A stretch of DNA of 64,000 nucleotides. Origin: RYN-230 sp963841695. Lineage in GTDB: Bacteria; Actinomycetota; Actinomycetes; Streptosporangiales; Streptosporangiaceae. The notes below the pieces were generated by a model that worked only from the letters and a program-made list of their open reading frames with translations, did no database searches and was not told the origin of the DNA. Made by a program: the position numbers and the translations under genes. The stretch is from NCBI GenBank assembly GCA_963841695.1, contig CAWJDQ010000004.1, positions 372,001-436,000 on the forward strand, read 5' to 3'. This document shows positions 56,593 through 64,000 of this stretch, piece by piece (positions within the stretch are counted from its first letter, which is position 1; the number at the start of each line of letters is the position of its first letter).

Positions 56593-57477
56593 CTAGGCGG
56601 GCGAGGTCTCCTTGACCACCTCGCGCCAGCGGGCCTGGGCGTCGTCGTACCACTGCGCCCGCAGCTGCCGGAATACCACCGCGGCGCGGCGGCCGATCCA
56701 GTCCGGGCACAGCTCGGCGGGCAGCTGCGGGTCCAGGAACGGGAACCGCTGCCACTCGCTGACCAGCTGGACGTGGGTGAACAGCAACGGGTCGCCCGGC
56801 TCGGGCGCCATCCCGCTGAACCGGACCAGCAGCTGCTGGTACCGGGCGGTCACCTCGTCCAGGTCCCAGGCCCGCCGGACGATCTCCTCGTCCCGCAGCC
56901 CGATCGACAGCGAGCGTCCTGCGAAGGCCAGCGTGGACTCCTGCAGGCCGAGCGTGCCGATCACCTGCTCCACCCCGGCCTGCCGGTCGGGATGCGGGGA
57001 CAGCCACACCCCGGGCGTGGGGTTGCCGAAACCTTCCCAGCTCAGCGCCGCGTACAGCTTCTTGCGCACGGCGCGCTGCTGCTGCGGGATGCTGACCAGC
57101 ACGATCAGCCAGTTGCCGTCCCACGGCGGTGCCTCGGCGCTCATCGAGTAGACCCGCTCGGCGCCCTGGTCGATCAGCCGCCGGCCGGCCGGCGTGAGCT
57201 CCCACTGCACCTCACGGCCCCGCCGGTGGCCGGTGATCCAGCCCGCCGCGGCGCCGCGCGCGATGGCCTGCCGGGCGGTCTGCTCCTCGATGCCCAGGCC
57301 GGTGAGGACGTACAGGAGCGACGAGGTCCACACGGAGTTCCCGTTGGGCATGACCAGCTCGCCGAGCACGGTCAGCAGCTGCGAGCGGGCGCTGCCCGCG
57401 CTGACCAGCGGCCGCCCCGGCCGCTCCGCAGGCCCGCGCGCCGCTGCCCCCGCACCCGATGTGCGCCGCGCAGCCAT
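56593..57477 (-). CDS. PaaX-family transcriptional regulator
   Basis: 294 residues from the ATG at 57477 with GAGGAC upstream. N-terminal PaaX winged helix: SAGSARSQLLTVLGELVMP, GIEEQTARQAIARGAAAGWI and GREVQWELTPAGRRL. The central and C-terminal PaaX domains follow (WDGNWLIVLVSIPQQQRAVRKKLYAAL, GFGNPTPGVWLSPHP). PaaX represses phenylacetate genes and is released by phenylacetyl-CoA; homologs respond to other acyl-CoAs. Here the likely targets are the island's own genes. Confidence 0.92.
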   Translation of the reverse strand: MAARRTSGAGAAARGPAERPGRPLVSAGSARSQLLTVLGELVMPNGNSVWTSSLLYVLTGLGIEEQTARQAIARGAAAGWITGHRRGREVQWELTPAGRRLIDQGAERVYSMSAEAPPWDGNWLIVLVSIPQQQRAVRKKLYAALSWEGFGNPTPGVWLSPHPDRQAGVEQVIGTLGLQESTLAFAGRSLSIGLRDEEIVRRAWDLDEVTARYQQLLVRFSGMAPEPGDPLLFTHVQLVSEWQRFPFLDPQLPAELCPDWIGRRAAVVFRQLRAQWYDDAQARWREVVKETSPA

Positions 57478-57565
57478 GAGGTCCTCTCCCAGTCCGCCCA
57501 GGTCACCAAGCCTGCATTTTACGTGGCAGGAGCCGCCCGCCCGGGCCTCCCGCGCCGCTCCTTCG

Positions 57566-59192
57566 CTACCGCGCCGCCATCCGCTCGACGACCTCGGAGC
57601 GCAGCGTCACCTTGCTCAGCTTCCCGCCAGCCGTCCTGGGCAGCTCGGCGAAGATCTCCAGCCGCTCGGGCAGCTTGTACGGCGCGATCTCCTGGGCCTG
57701 CATGTACCCGGTCAGCTCGTCCAGGCCCAGTCCCGCCACCCCCGGCCGCAGCACCACGCAGGCGCAGGTCCGCTCCCCGAACACCGGATCGGGGATGCCG
57801 ACCACGGCAACCTCCGACACGGCCCCGTGCCGGGCGACGATCTGCTCGATCTCCAGCGGGCTGATGTTCTGGCCGCCGCGGATGATCAGGTCCTTGCTCC
57901 GCCCGGTGATGGACAGGTAACCGTCCTCGTCGAGGCTGCCCAGGTCGCCGGAGTAGAACCAGCCGTCGTCGCGGAACATGGCGTCGGTGCGCTCGTCGTC
58001 GTTCAGGTAGCCGAACGACTTGGTCGGCGTCCGCCAGGTCACCTCGCCCGCCACGGCGACGGGGACCGGCTCACCCAGCGGGTCACGCAGCACGACCTCG
58101 CCGCCGGGGATGGGCCGGCCCACGGTCGTGCGGCGCTTGCGGATGGGGTCCGTCGTCCTGGTCACGGTGATGACGCCGCCGTCGGTGCTGCCGTACACCG
58201 TGGTGACCGCGCAGCCGAACGTCTCCTCGGTCTGCTGGGCCGTGTCCGGGGTCAGCGGGGCGCCGGCGCTGGTGATGACCCGGACCGCGGTGAAGTCCCG
58301 CGCCGCGATCTGCGGGTCCTGCAGCATCCGGACGAGCTGGGTGGGGATGGCCGCGGCGTGCGTGGCCCGCTCGGCGGCCAGCAGGTCCAGCGCGGCTTCC
58401 GGCCCCCAGTCTTCCAGCAGCACCGCGCCGGCCCCGCACAGCAACGGCGCGAGCACGGGGAACAGGTAGCCGGTCGCCCCGGTATTGGCGGGCGCGATCG
58501 CCGCCGCGACGTCCCCGGGGCCCATCCCGACCGCTTCGGCGTAGTCGCGCAGCAGGAAGGACAGGTTGTTGTCGGTCCACTGCGACATCTTCGGGGTGTC
58601 CGTGGTGCCCGAGGTGATGGTGATGAACCGGGGATCGTCGGCCTGGCGTGGCCGGGCCGGACCGGCCCAGGCCGCCGGGCTGGTCTTGACCACCGCGTCG
58701 AAGTCGAAGTCCGCGGCCAGCCCGTCGGTGCCGCCCACCAGGCGGAGCCGGGGCAGGTCACCCCGCATCGCGTGGACCGTGGCGAAGAAGTCGGTCTGCC
58801 CGGTGGCGGGCGGCAGGACCAGCACGCTGACCCCGGACCGGCGCAGCAGGCTCTCCATCTCGGTCCGCCGCCAGTGCGTGGACAGCGGGACGAAGACCAG
58901 GTCCGCGCGGTTGCAGGCCAGGTGCGCGAGGGCCAGGGATACCCGGTTCCCGGTCTGGATGGCCACCACCGAGCCCGGCTCGACCTCCTGCTCGATCAGC
59001 CAGCCCGCGAACGCGGCACTCCGCTCGGCGAACTCCGCGTAGGTCAGCCGCTCGTGCTGGTCGGCCACGGCCAGCGCGCCGGGGGTACGCCGGACATGCC
59101 CGTCCAGCAGGTCGGACAGGCTCTCCGGGCGCCAGAGTCCCTGGTCGTAGTAGGCGCCCGATCAGCTCCGGCGTCATGGCGCGGATTGGCAT
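57566..59192 (-). pseudogene. AMP-dependent acyl-CoA ligase (third), one frame change near the start
   Basis: An ATG at 59192 with GGGAGG upstream starts MPIRAMTPELIG. The frame shifts near 59155, after which the conserved N-terminal domain continues to VADQHERLTYAEFAERSAAF and on to the stop at 57566. Motifs: ITSGTTDTPKMSQW, VYGSTDGG, YSGDLGSLDEDG and the Lys in RTAGGKLSKVTL. An internal ATG at 59068 would give 500 residues lacking the first 40. Downstream of PaaX on the same strand as the acyl-CoA dehydrogenase. Confidence 0.85.
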
Positions 59193-59229
59193 CTGCTTTC
59201 CCTCCCGGCGGAAGGCGGGACTGGTCCGG

Positions 59230-60393
59230 TCAGCGTCCGTAGGGCACGAACTGCCGTCCGAAGAGCTCCCGCGCGATGATGATCTTCTGGATCTGGGCCG
59301 TGCCGTCGGCGATCTCCACCGCCAGCACGTCCCGCATCCGCTGCTCCAGCGGGAACTCGGCGGAGTAGCCGACGTTGCCGTGCAGCAGCAGGCAGTCCCG
59401 GATGGCCTGGCTGGCGTGATACGGGCCGTACCACTTGGTCATCGCGGCCAGGGCGGTGTGCGGCTCGGCCGGCCGTCCGGTGCCACAGCGCCGAATAGCA
59501 CAGCAGCCGCGCCGCCTCCAGGTGGGTCGCGTGCTCAGCCAGCGGGAAGGACACGCCCTCGAATCGGGCCAGCGGGGACCCGAACGCGTGCCGCTCGCTG
59601 ACGTAACGGGCGGTGTCGTCCAGCGCTGGCCTGGGCGCAGCCGATGCCGGTCAGCGCGAGCAGTGGCCGGGTGAAGTCGAAGCCGCCGAGCACGCTGCGG
59701 AAGGCCGCGCCCTCGGCGCCGAGCCGGGCGCTGGCGGGTACCTCGACCCGGTCGAGATGCAGCAGCCCGCGGCCCAGCGGCGCCCAGCCGGTGTCCTGGA
59801 GCGGGGACCTGGTCACCCCGGCTGCGTCCAGCGGGACCAGGAACGCTGAAGGGCCCGCCGGCTCGCCATCGCGCACGGTCCGGGCGATCACGATGATCGC
59901 CCCGCCGTGGTTCGAGCATGGTGACCGAGGCCTTGTCGCCGCTGATCAGGTAGCCGTCCGCGGTGGCGGTGGCGGTGGCCTGGATCGCGGTGACATCCGA
60001 GCCGCAGCCGGGCTCGGTCAGTCCCAGGCACACGTACGTGCCGCCCTCGACCAGCGGCCGCAGCCAGGCGCGGCGGACCGGCTCGCCCGCGTGCCGCGCG
60101 ATGAGCGCGGTCATCAGCAGCACCGGGATGGCCGCGTTGGCCAGGTTGACGTCGGCGTAGGCGAGTTCCTCCACGGCCAGGCCCGCGGCCACGAAATCCT
60201 CGGCCGCCAGCGGGTTGAACTCCTCGCCGGCCAGCAGCCCGAACACGCCGAGCCCGGCGATCTCCCGGTGGACGTCCCAGGGGAAACGATCCGACTTGGC
60301 CCGCTCCAGGTACCCGGGGGCGAGCTTGGCCCGGGCGAACCCGCGGACGCTGTCGCGGATCGCGGCCTGATCCTCGCTGAGCCCGAAGTACAC
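59230..60393 (-). pseudogene. Acyl-CoA dehydrogenase with several frame changes
   Basis: GTG at 60393 with GGGAGG upstream; VYFGLSEDQAAIRDSVRGFAR is the usual N-terminal domain. Flavin-site text LTEPGCGSDVTAIQATATATADGYLISGDK follows. The frame is lost near 59905, near 59620 and again near 59480; SAFLVPLDAAGVTRSP and AEGAAFRSVLGGFDFTRPLLAL are in another frame. The end returns to the first frame: LLHGNVGYSAEFPLEQRMRDV and DGTAQIQKIIIAREL, which are normal acyl-CoA dehydrogenase C-terminal marks. If repaired, about 388 residues. It would oxidise an acyl-CoA to the 2-enoyl form. Confidence 0.85.
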
Positions 60394-60558
60394 GACCGGT
60401 CCTCCCCGCGGCGACGGCAACGGCGCGCATCCCCCGGCAGCTGGTCCCAGGGGACCGGCTGCCCGGCCAAACATTGGACGTGTGGTGGAAGTATGTATCC
60501 CTTAATGTAGAAGGTCAAGGCTGGCCGCCAGGCCGCCCGGCGCTCCTGGGAGGGACAC

Positions 60559-61398
60559 GTGAATGGTGCGGGCTCGATCCCGGCCTCGGTCGTCACGACG
60601 CCGCTCGGCCGGCCCGAGGCCCTGTTCCGGGTGGGCGCCGCCGAGCGGGACGGCCAGGGGGTCCGCGGGCAGATGCGCACAGGGCCCTGGATGCGCGGCC
60701 AGGACTCGGGGACCTGCGCCGGGTCGCTCGGCGTGTTCCTCGACGACCTGCTGGGCAACGCCCTGCTGGCGGGACGCCCGGAGAACTACTGGCCGGTCAG
60801 CACGGAATTGTCCATCGACCTGGCCGGGCCCCTGCCCATCAACGGCACGGTGCTCACCGGGCGGGGCTGGCCGGTGAGCCTCGAACCACGCGGCGGGCTC
60901 AGCCAGGGCACGGTCACCGACGATTCCGGCACGCTGATCGCCACCGCCACGACCCGGGAACGCTTCCTGCCTGCCCCGCGGGCGCTGCTCACCGGGACCG
61001 GGGCGGACGGCGGACCGCCGGTCCCGGCCGGCCCGGTGTCGGCCATGGCCCTGCTTGGCGCCGTGGCCCGCCGCGACGGCAGGGCGCTGATCCTGACCGT
61101 GCCGGGCTCGGACGACTTCGCGAACCCGATGGGCAACACGCACGGCGGCATCCTGCTGTGCGCCGCCGAGATCGCCGGGTCCCTGGCCCTGCACACGGCG
61201 GCCAGCCCGCTGCAGACCGCGTCGATCCGCGTGGTCTACGCCCGGTCGGTGCCGGTCACCGACACCATCACCTACACCGCCGAGGCGCTGCACCGCGGCC
61301 GCACCCTGGGCGTGGCCCAGGTCACCGCCCGCGCGGCCAGCGGCAAGCCGTGCGCGCTGGCCACGATCACGGCGCACAATCAGGCCCCCGCGGCCTGA
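60559..61398 (+). CDS. Double-hotdog thioesterase-like protein
   Basis: 279 residues from a GTG at 60559 with GGGAGG upstream. Two hotdog-like halves: the first around GSLGVFLDDLLGNALLAG, the second around NPMGNTHGGILLCAAEIAGSLALH, which resembles the H-G-G-x motif of PaaI/4HBT-type thioesterases. It could hydrolyse or bind an acyl-CoA of the pathway. Divergent from the acyl-CoA dehydrogenase; 165 bp separate the starts. Confidence 0.75.
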   Translation: MNGAGSIPASVVTTPLGRPEALFRVGAAERDGQGVRGQMRTGPWMRGQDSGTCAGSLGVFLDDLLGNALLAGRPENYWPVSTELSIDLAGPLPINGTVLTGRGWPVSLEPRGGLSQGTVTDDSGTLIATATTRERFLPAPRALLTGTGADGGPPVPAGPVSAMALLGAVARRDGRALILTVPGSDDFANPMGNTHGGILLCAAEIAGSLALHTAASPLQTASIRVVYARSVPVTDTITYTAEALHRGRTLGVAQVTARAASGKPCALATITAHNQAPAA

Positions 61399-61540
61399 CC
61401 CGCCGCCGGCCCGCCCCGCGACCTGCCGCCGGCCCGCGGCCTGACCCGCCGCGGCCCGCCGCCTGACCCAGCGCGGCCCGCCACGCCCGCGAGTCATCCC
61501 GCCCGGGCCGGCCGCATCGTTGACACCAGCCGCGATCAGG

Positions 61541-61556
61541 TCAACACTTATGTTGA
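61541..61556. promoter_or_regulatory. Inverted repeat upstream of the fourth ligase
   Basis: TCAACA-CTTA-TGTTGA is a perfect 16-bp inverted repeat. A -35-like TTGACA lies at 61520-61525. It is 105 bp upstream of the GTG at 61662 and may be a regulator site; it does not match the A/B pattern. Confidence 0.4.
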
Positions 61557-61661
61557 TTATCCTGGCCGGGCGGCTGCTGCCCCCGCGGGATGTCCTGCGG
61601 GCCGCGCTGAGGCTGAAGCCGGGCGGCCGGGGCCGGTGCCGATGACGGACTGGAGACGCCA

Positions 61662-63290
61662 GTGACCAACGACGGCCAGCTGACGAGGGCATACCGTCCT
61701 GCCGATCACCCCGGGGCGTACCCCCAGGAGTCCATCGGCGCGCTGTTCAGCCGGGTGGTCGCGGAGGTCCCGGACCGGGACGCGCTGGTATCCGGGACCG
61801 CCGACCGCGCGCAGCGCCGCCGCTGGACCTACCGCGAGCTGGCCGCCGAGGCTGAGCAGGCGGCCCGGGCGCTGCTCGCCCGCTTCGAGCCGGGCGAGCA
61901 CGTCGCGGTGTGGTCGGTCAACCGGCCGGAATGGGTCGTGCTGCAGCTCGGCGCCGCCCTGGCGGGCCTGGTGCTGGTCACGGTCAACCCGGCGCTGCGC
62001 CGCGGCGAGCTGGCCTACGTGCTGCGCCAGTCCGGGTCAGCCGGGGTGTTCTTCAGCGAGGAACAGCTCGGCCAGCACAGTGGCCCGATCATCGCCGAGC
62101 TGCGCGGCGAGCTGCCCGGTCTGCGGGAGGCGGCCGGCTTCGGCGACTGGACGGCGTTCCTGGCCAGCGGGCGGCCGGGCGCTGTGCTGCCCGGCGCGCA
62201 GCCGGCGGACACGGCCCAGATCCAGTACACCTCCGGCACCACCGGCGACCCCAAGGGCTGCATGCTGCACCATCACGGCGCGATCCACTCCGCGCGCGGC
62301 GCGGCCGTGCACTGCGGCCTGCCGGACGGCGGGGTCTACGTCAACCCGATGCCCCTGTTCCACGTGGGCAGCTGCGTGCACGGGGTGCTGGGCGCGCTCG
62401 CGCTGCGGGGCACGCACGTGCTGATGCCCGGCTTCAACCCCGCGCTGCTGCTCGAGCTGATCGAGTCCGAGCGGGCCAGCATGACGCTCGTGGTGCCCAC
62501 CATGCTGTCCATGCTGGTCGAGCACCCGGACGCGGCCACCCGCGACCTGAGCAGCCTGGCCTCGTTCCTGATCGGCGGATCGGCCTGCTCGGCCGCGCTG
62601 TCCCGGCGGACCACCGAGGTCACCGGGGCCCCGGTGGTGATCGGCTTCGGCCAGACCGAGGCGTTCGGCGTGGTCACCCAGACCCTGCTGACCGACAGCA
62701 TGGAAGACCAGACCACCACGATCGGGCAGCCCGTGGCCGACATGGAAGGGCGCATCGCCGACCTGGCCACGAACGAGACGGCCCCGGTGGACACCCAGGG
62801 CGAGATCTGCGTCCGCGGCCCGCAGACCATGACCGGTTACTACGACATGCCCGAGGCGACCGCGGCCGCGATCGACTCCGGCGGCTGGCTGCACACCGGC
62901 GACCTGGGCGAGATGGACGCCCGCGGCTACCTGAAGGTCACCGGGCGGCTCAAGGACATGATCATCCGGGGCGGGGAGAACGTCTACCCGCGGGAGATCG
63001 AGGAGGTCCTCGCCGACCATCCCGCGGTGGCCGGCATCCAGGTCATCGGCATCGACGACGACAAGTGGGGTGAGCAGGTCGGCGCCGTGGTGGTGCTGCG
63101 GCCCGGCCACGAGGCCGGTCCGGCCGAGATCTTCGGCTGGGCCGGGGAGCGGCTCGCGCCCTACAAGCGGCCCCGCAAGTGGTACGTGGTCGATGAGTTC
63201 CCCATGACGGCCAGCGGCAAGGTCCAGAAGTTCCTCCTCCGCCAGGACATTCACAAGGGCGAGCTGAGGCCGGCCTGGGAGCATGAATGA
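61662..63290 (+). CDS. Acyl-CoA synthetase (AMP-binding), fourth
   Basis: 542 residues from a GTG at 61662 with GGAG upstream. Motifs: YTSGTTGDPKGCM, GFGQTEAFG, HTGDLGEMDARG and the catalytic Lys in MTASGKVQKFLL. Nearly the same layout as the ligase at 51248, so a recent paralog. It is co-directional with the P450 at 63354, through a short repeat region of ATGAGC units. Confidence 0.93.
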   Translation: MTNDGQLTRAYRPADHPGAYPQESIGALFSRVVAEVPDRDALVSGTADRAQRRRWTYRELAAEAEQAARALLARFEPGEHVAVWSVNRPEWVVLQLGAALAGLVLVTVNPALRRGELAYVLRQSGSAGVFFSEEQLGQHSGPIIAELRGELPGLREAAGFGDWTAFLASGRPGAVLPGAQPADTAQIQYTSGTTGDPKGCMLHHHGAIHSARGAAVHCGLPDGGVYVNPMPLFHVGSCVHGVLGALALRGTHVLMPGFNPALLLELIESERASMTLVVPTMLSMLVEHPDAATRDLSSLASFLIGGSACSAALSRRTTEVTGAPVVIGFGQTEAFGVVTQTLLTDSMEDQTTTIGQPVADMEGRIADLATNETAPVDTQGEICVRGPQTMTGYYDMPEATAAAIDSGGWLHTGDLGEMDARGYLKVTGRLKDMIIRGGENVYPREIEEVLADHPAVAGIQVIGIDDDKWGEQVGAVVVLRPGHEAGPAEIFGWAGERLAPYKRPRKWYVVDEFPMTASGKVQKFLLRQDIHKGELRPAWEHE

Positions 63291-63359
63291 GCAGGAGCAT
63301 GAATGAGCAGGGCGCATGGATGAGCAGGGCGCAGGAATGAGCAGGGCGCAGGAATGAGC
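63279..63359. repeat. 16/17-bp tandem repeat of ATGAGC units before the P450
   Basis: Five units (starts 63279, 63295, 63311, 63328, 63345), each ending in or containing ATGAGC. The first holds the ligase stop and the last supplies the P450 start. Alternative start codons in different frames are offered to ribosomes. Confidence 0.8.
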
Positions 63360-64000
63360 GCCGGCTTCGACGACTACGACATCTTCTCCGCCGAGCTGCG
63401 CAACTGCCCGCACCAGCGGTGGGCCCGGATGCAGCAGGAGTGCCCGGTCGCGCACAGCGACCGCTTCGGCGGCTCCTGGCTGGTCACCCGCTTCGCCGAC
63501 ATCAAGGCCATGACCCGCGATCCGGAGCTGTACTCGTCCCGGGTGTCGGACGTCGGCGGCCCGATGCCCAGGCCCGGCCAGGGCGGCCTGTTCCTGCCGC
63601 CCATCACCTCGGACCCGCCCGAGCACGCCGGGCACCGCGGCGTCCTGCTGCCGTTCCTGGTCCCGGCCCGGGTGGCCGGGCTGGAGCCGTTCATCCGGGA
63701 GAAAGCCGCGGCCCTGGCCGGGGCGCTGGCCGGGCAGGGCGGCGGGGATGCCGCGACCGGATTCGCCCAGCAGCTGGCCATCTCGGTGCTCACCCGGCTG
63801 CTCGACGTCCCGGCCGAGATGGCCCCCCGGTTCATCGAGTGGACCGTGCGGCTGCTCCGGCTCGGGCCGCTGGACCAGGCGGCCCGGGCCGCGGTGGTCA
63901 GCGAGATGATCGGGTACTTCGACCAGCTGCTGCAGGAGCGGGCCGCGGCCGCGCAGGCCGGGGCCCCGCGGTCCGGGGCGGGGGCCGGGGACCTGCTCAC
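63354..64000 (+). CDS. Cytochrome P450 (second), cut by the window end
   Basis: The ATG at 63354 begins MSAGFDDYDIFSAELRNCPHQRW. The visible 215 residues run in one frame: FADIKAMTRDPELYSSRVSDV, GGLFLPPITSDPPEHAGHRGVLLPF and IREKAAALAGALA. They match the first P450 (DYDIFS, GGLFLPP, TSDPP, and a helix before the I helix) without the frame change. The I helix and heme motif lie beyond the window. Probably served by the same ferredoxin. Confidence 0.85.
   Translation, partial: MSAGFDDYDIFSAELRNCPHQRWARMQQECPVAHSDRFGGSWLVTRFADIKAMTRDPELYSSRVSDVGGPMPRPGQGGLFLPPITSDPPEHAGHRGVLLPFLVPARVAGLEPFIREKAAALAGALAGQGGGDAATGFAQQLAISVLTRLLDVPAEMAPRFIEWTVRLLRLGPLDQAARAAVVSEMIGYFDQLLQERAAAAQAGAPRSGAGAGDLL

Overview
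The window is a very GC-rich chromosomal segment. It shows strong third-position GC codon bias, frequent GTG and TTG starts, four-base stop/start overlaps (GTGA, ATGA, TTGA) and actinobacterial families: a PaaX regulator, P450/ferredoxin modules, paired NarL-type kinases, and a stand-alone LigD-type phosphoesterase. This fits a soil actinomycete of the Streptosporangiales/Streptomyces kind. I cannot name the species. No rRNA, tRNA or CRISPR array was recognised.

Layout. (a) 0-8.2 kb: two coupled unknown genes, a cysteine-rich small protein, a broken metallo-beta-lactamase-fold hydrolase, a GNAT acetyltransferase, and a minimal GntR regulator divergent from a small gene that is split by an IS4-family element (TIRs 5135 and 6637, 8-bp target duplication). 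TM2-like and HdeD-like membrane proteins follow. (b) 8.4-17.6 kb: a cell-envelope region with SGNH hydrolase, glycosyltransferase, SGNH hydrolase and desaturase genes, then GT2 and GtrA diverging from a HlyD-like adaptor and a lipoprotein. (c) 17.6-26.6 kb: glyA behind a ZTP (pfl) riboswitch, an OsmC protein, a wrecked GT39 membrane glycosyltransferase, a YaaH-like membrane protein, and an overlapping three-gene sensory operon (kinase, degenerate kinase, LuxR-type regulator). (d) 26.8-31.8 kb: a compact operon of GntR/UTRA regulator, ThDP enzyme, PPOX-fold protein, FAD monooxygenase and cupin-like protein. (e) 32.2-45.8 kb: a secreted glycosidase-like protein, a phosphotransferase, two SDRs, an ABC exporter, an MFS drug exporter, a DNA-repair pair (LigD-type phosphoesterase and AlkA-like glycosylase), an amidohydrolase with an upstream MFS gene, and an ArsR-type regulator. 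(f) 45.8-64 kb: a CoA-dependent catabolic island with aldehyde and alcohol dehydrogenases, two enoyl-CoA hydratase-family proteins, ferredoxin, two P450s, four acyl-CoA ligases, CaiB/BaiF CoA-transferase, acyl-CoA dehydrogenase, a hotdog thioesterase-like protein and a PaaX regulator.

How the genes work together. In (f) a P450 with its ferredoxin could hydroxylate a hydrophobic substrate, ADH and ALDH would oxidise it to an acid, ligases or the CoA-transferase would activate it, and the dehydrogenase and hydratases would degrade it. Two divergent promoters in this island share a spaced sequence pattern, which suggests common control. The substrate is unknown.

Quality caveat. About thirteen genes with otherwise intact conserved sequence are broken by single-base frame changes. 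This is too many for natural decay of so many unrelated genes and suggests indel errors in the assembly. I mark such genes as pseudogene while giving the reading frame they would restore. Several intergenic regions also carry short tandem repeats and long perfect inverted repeats.
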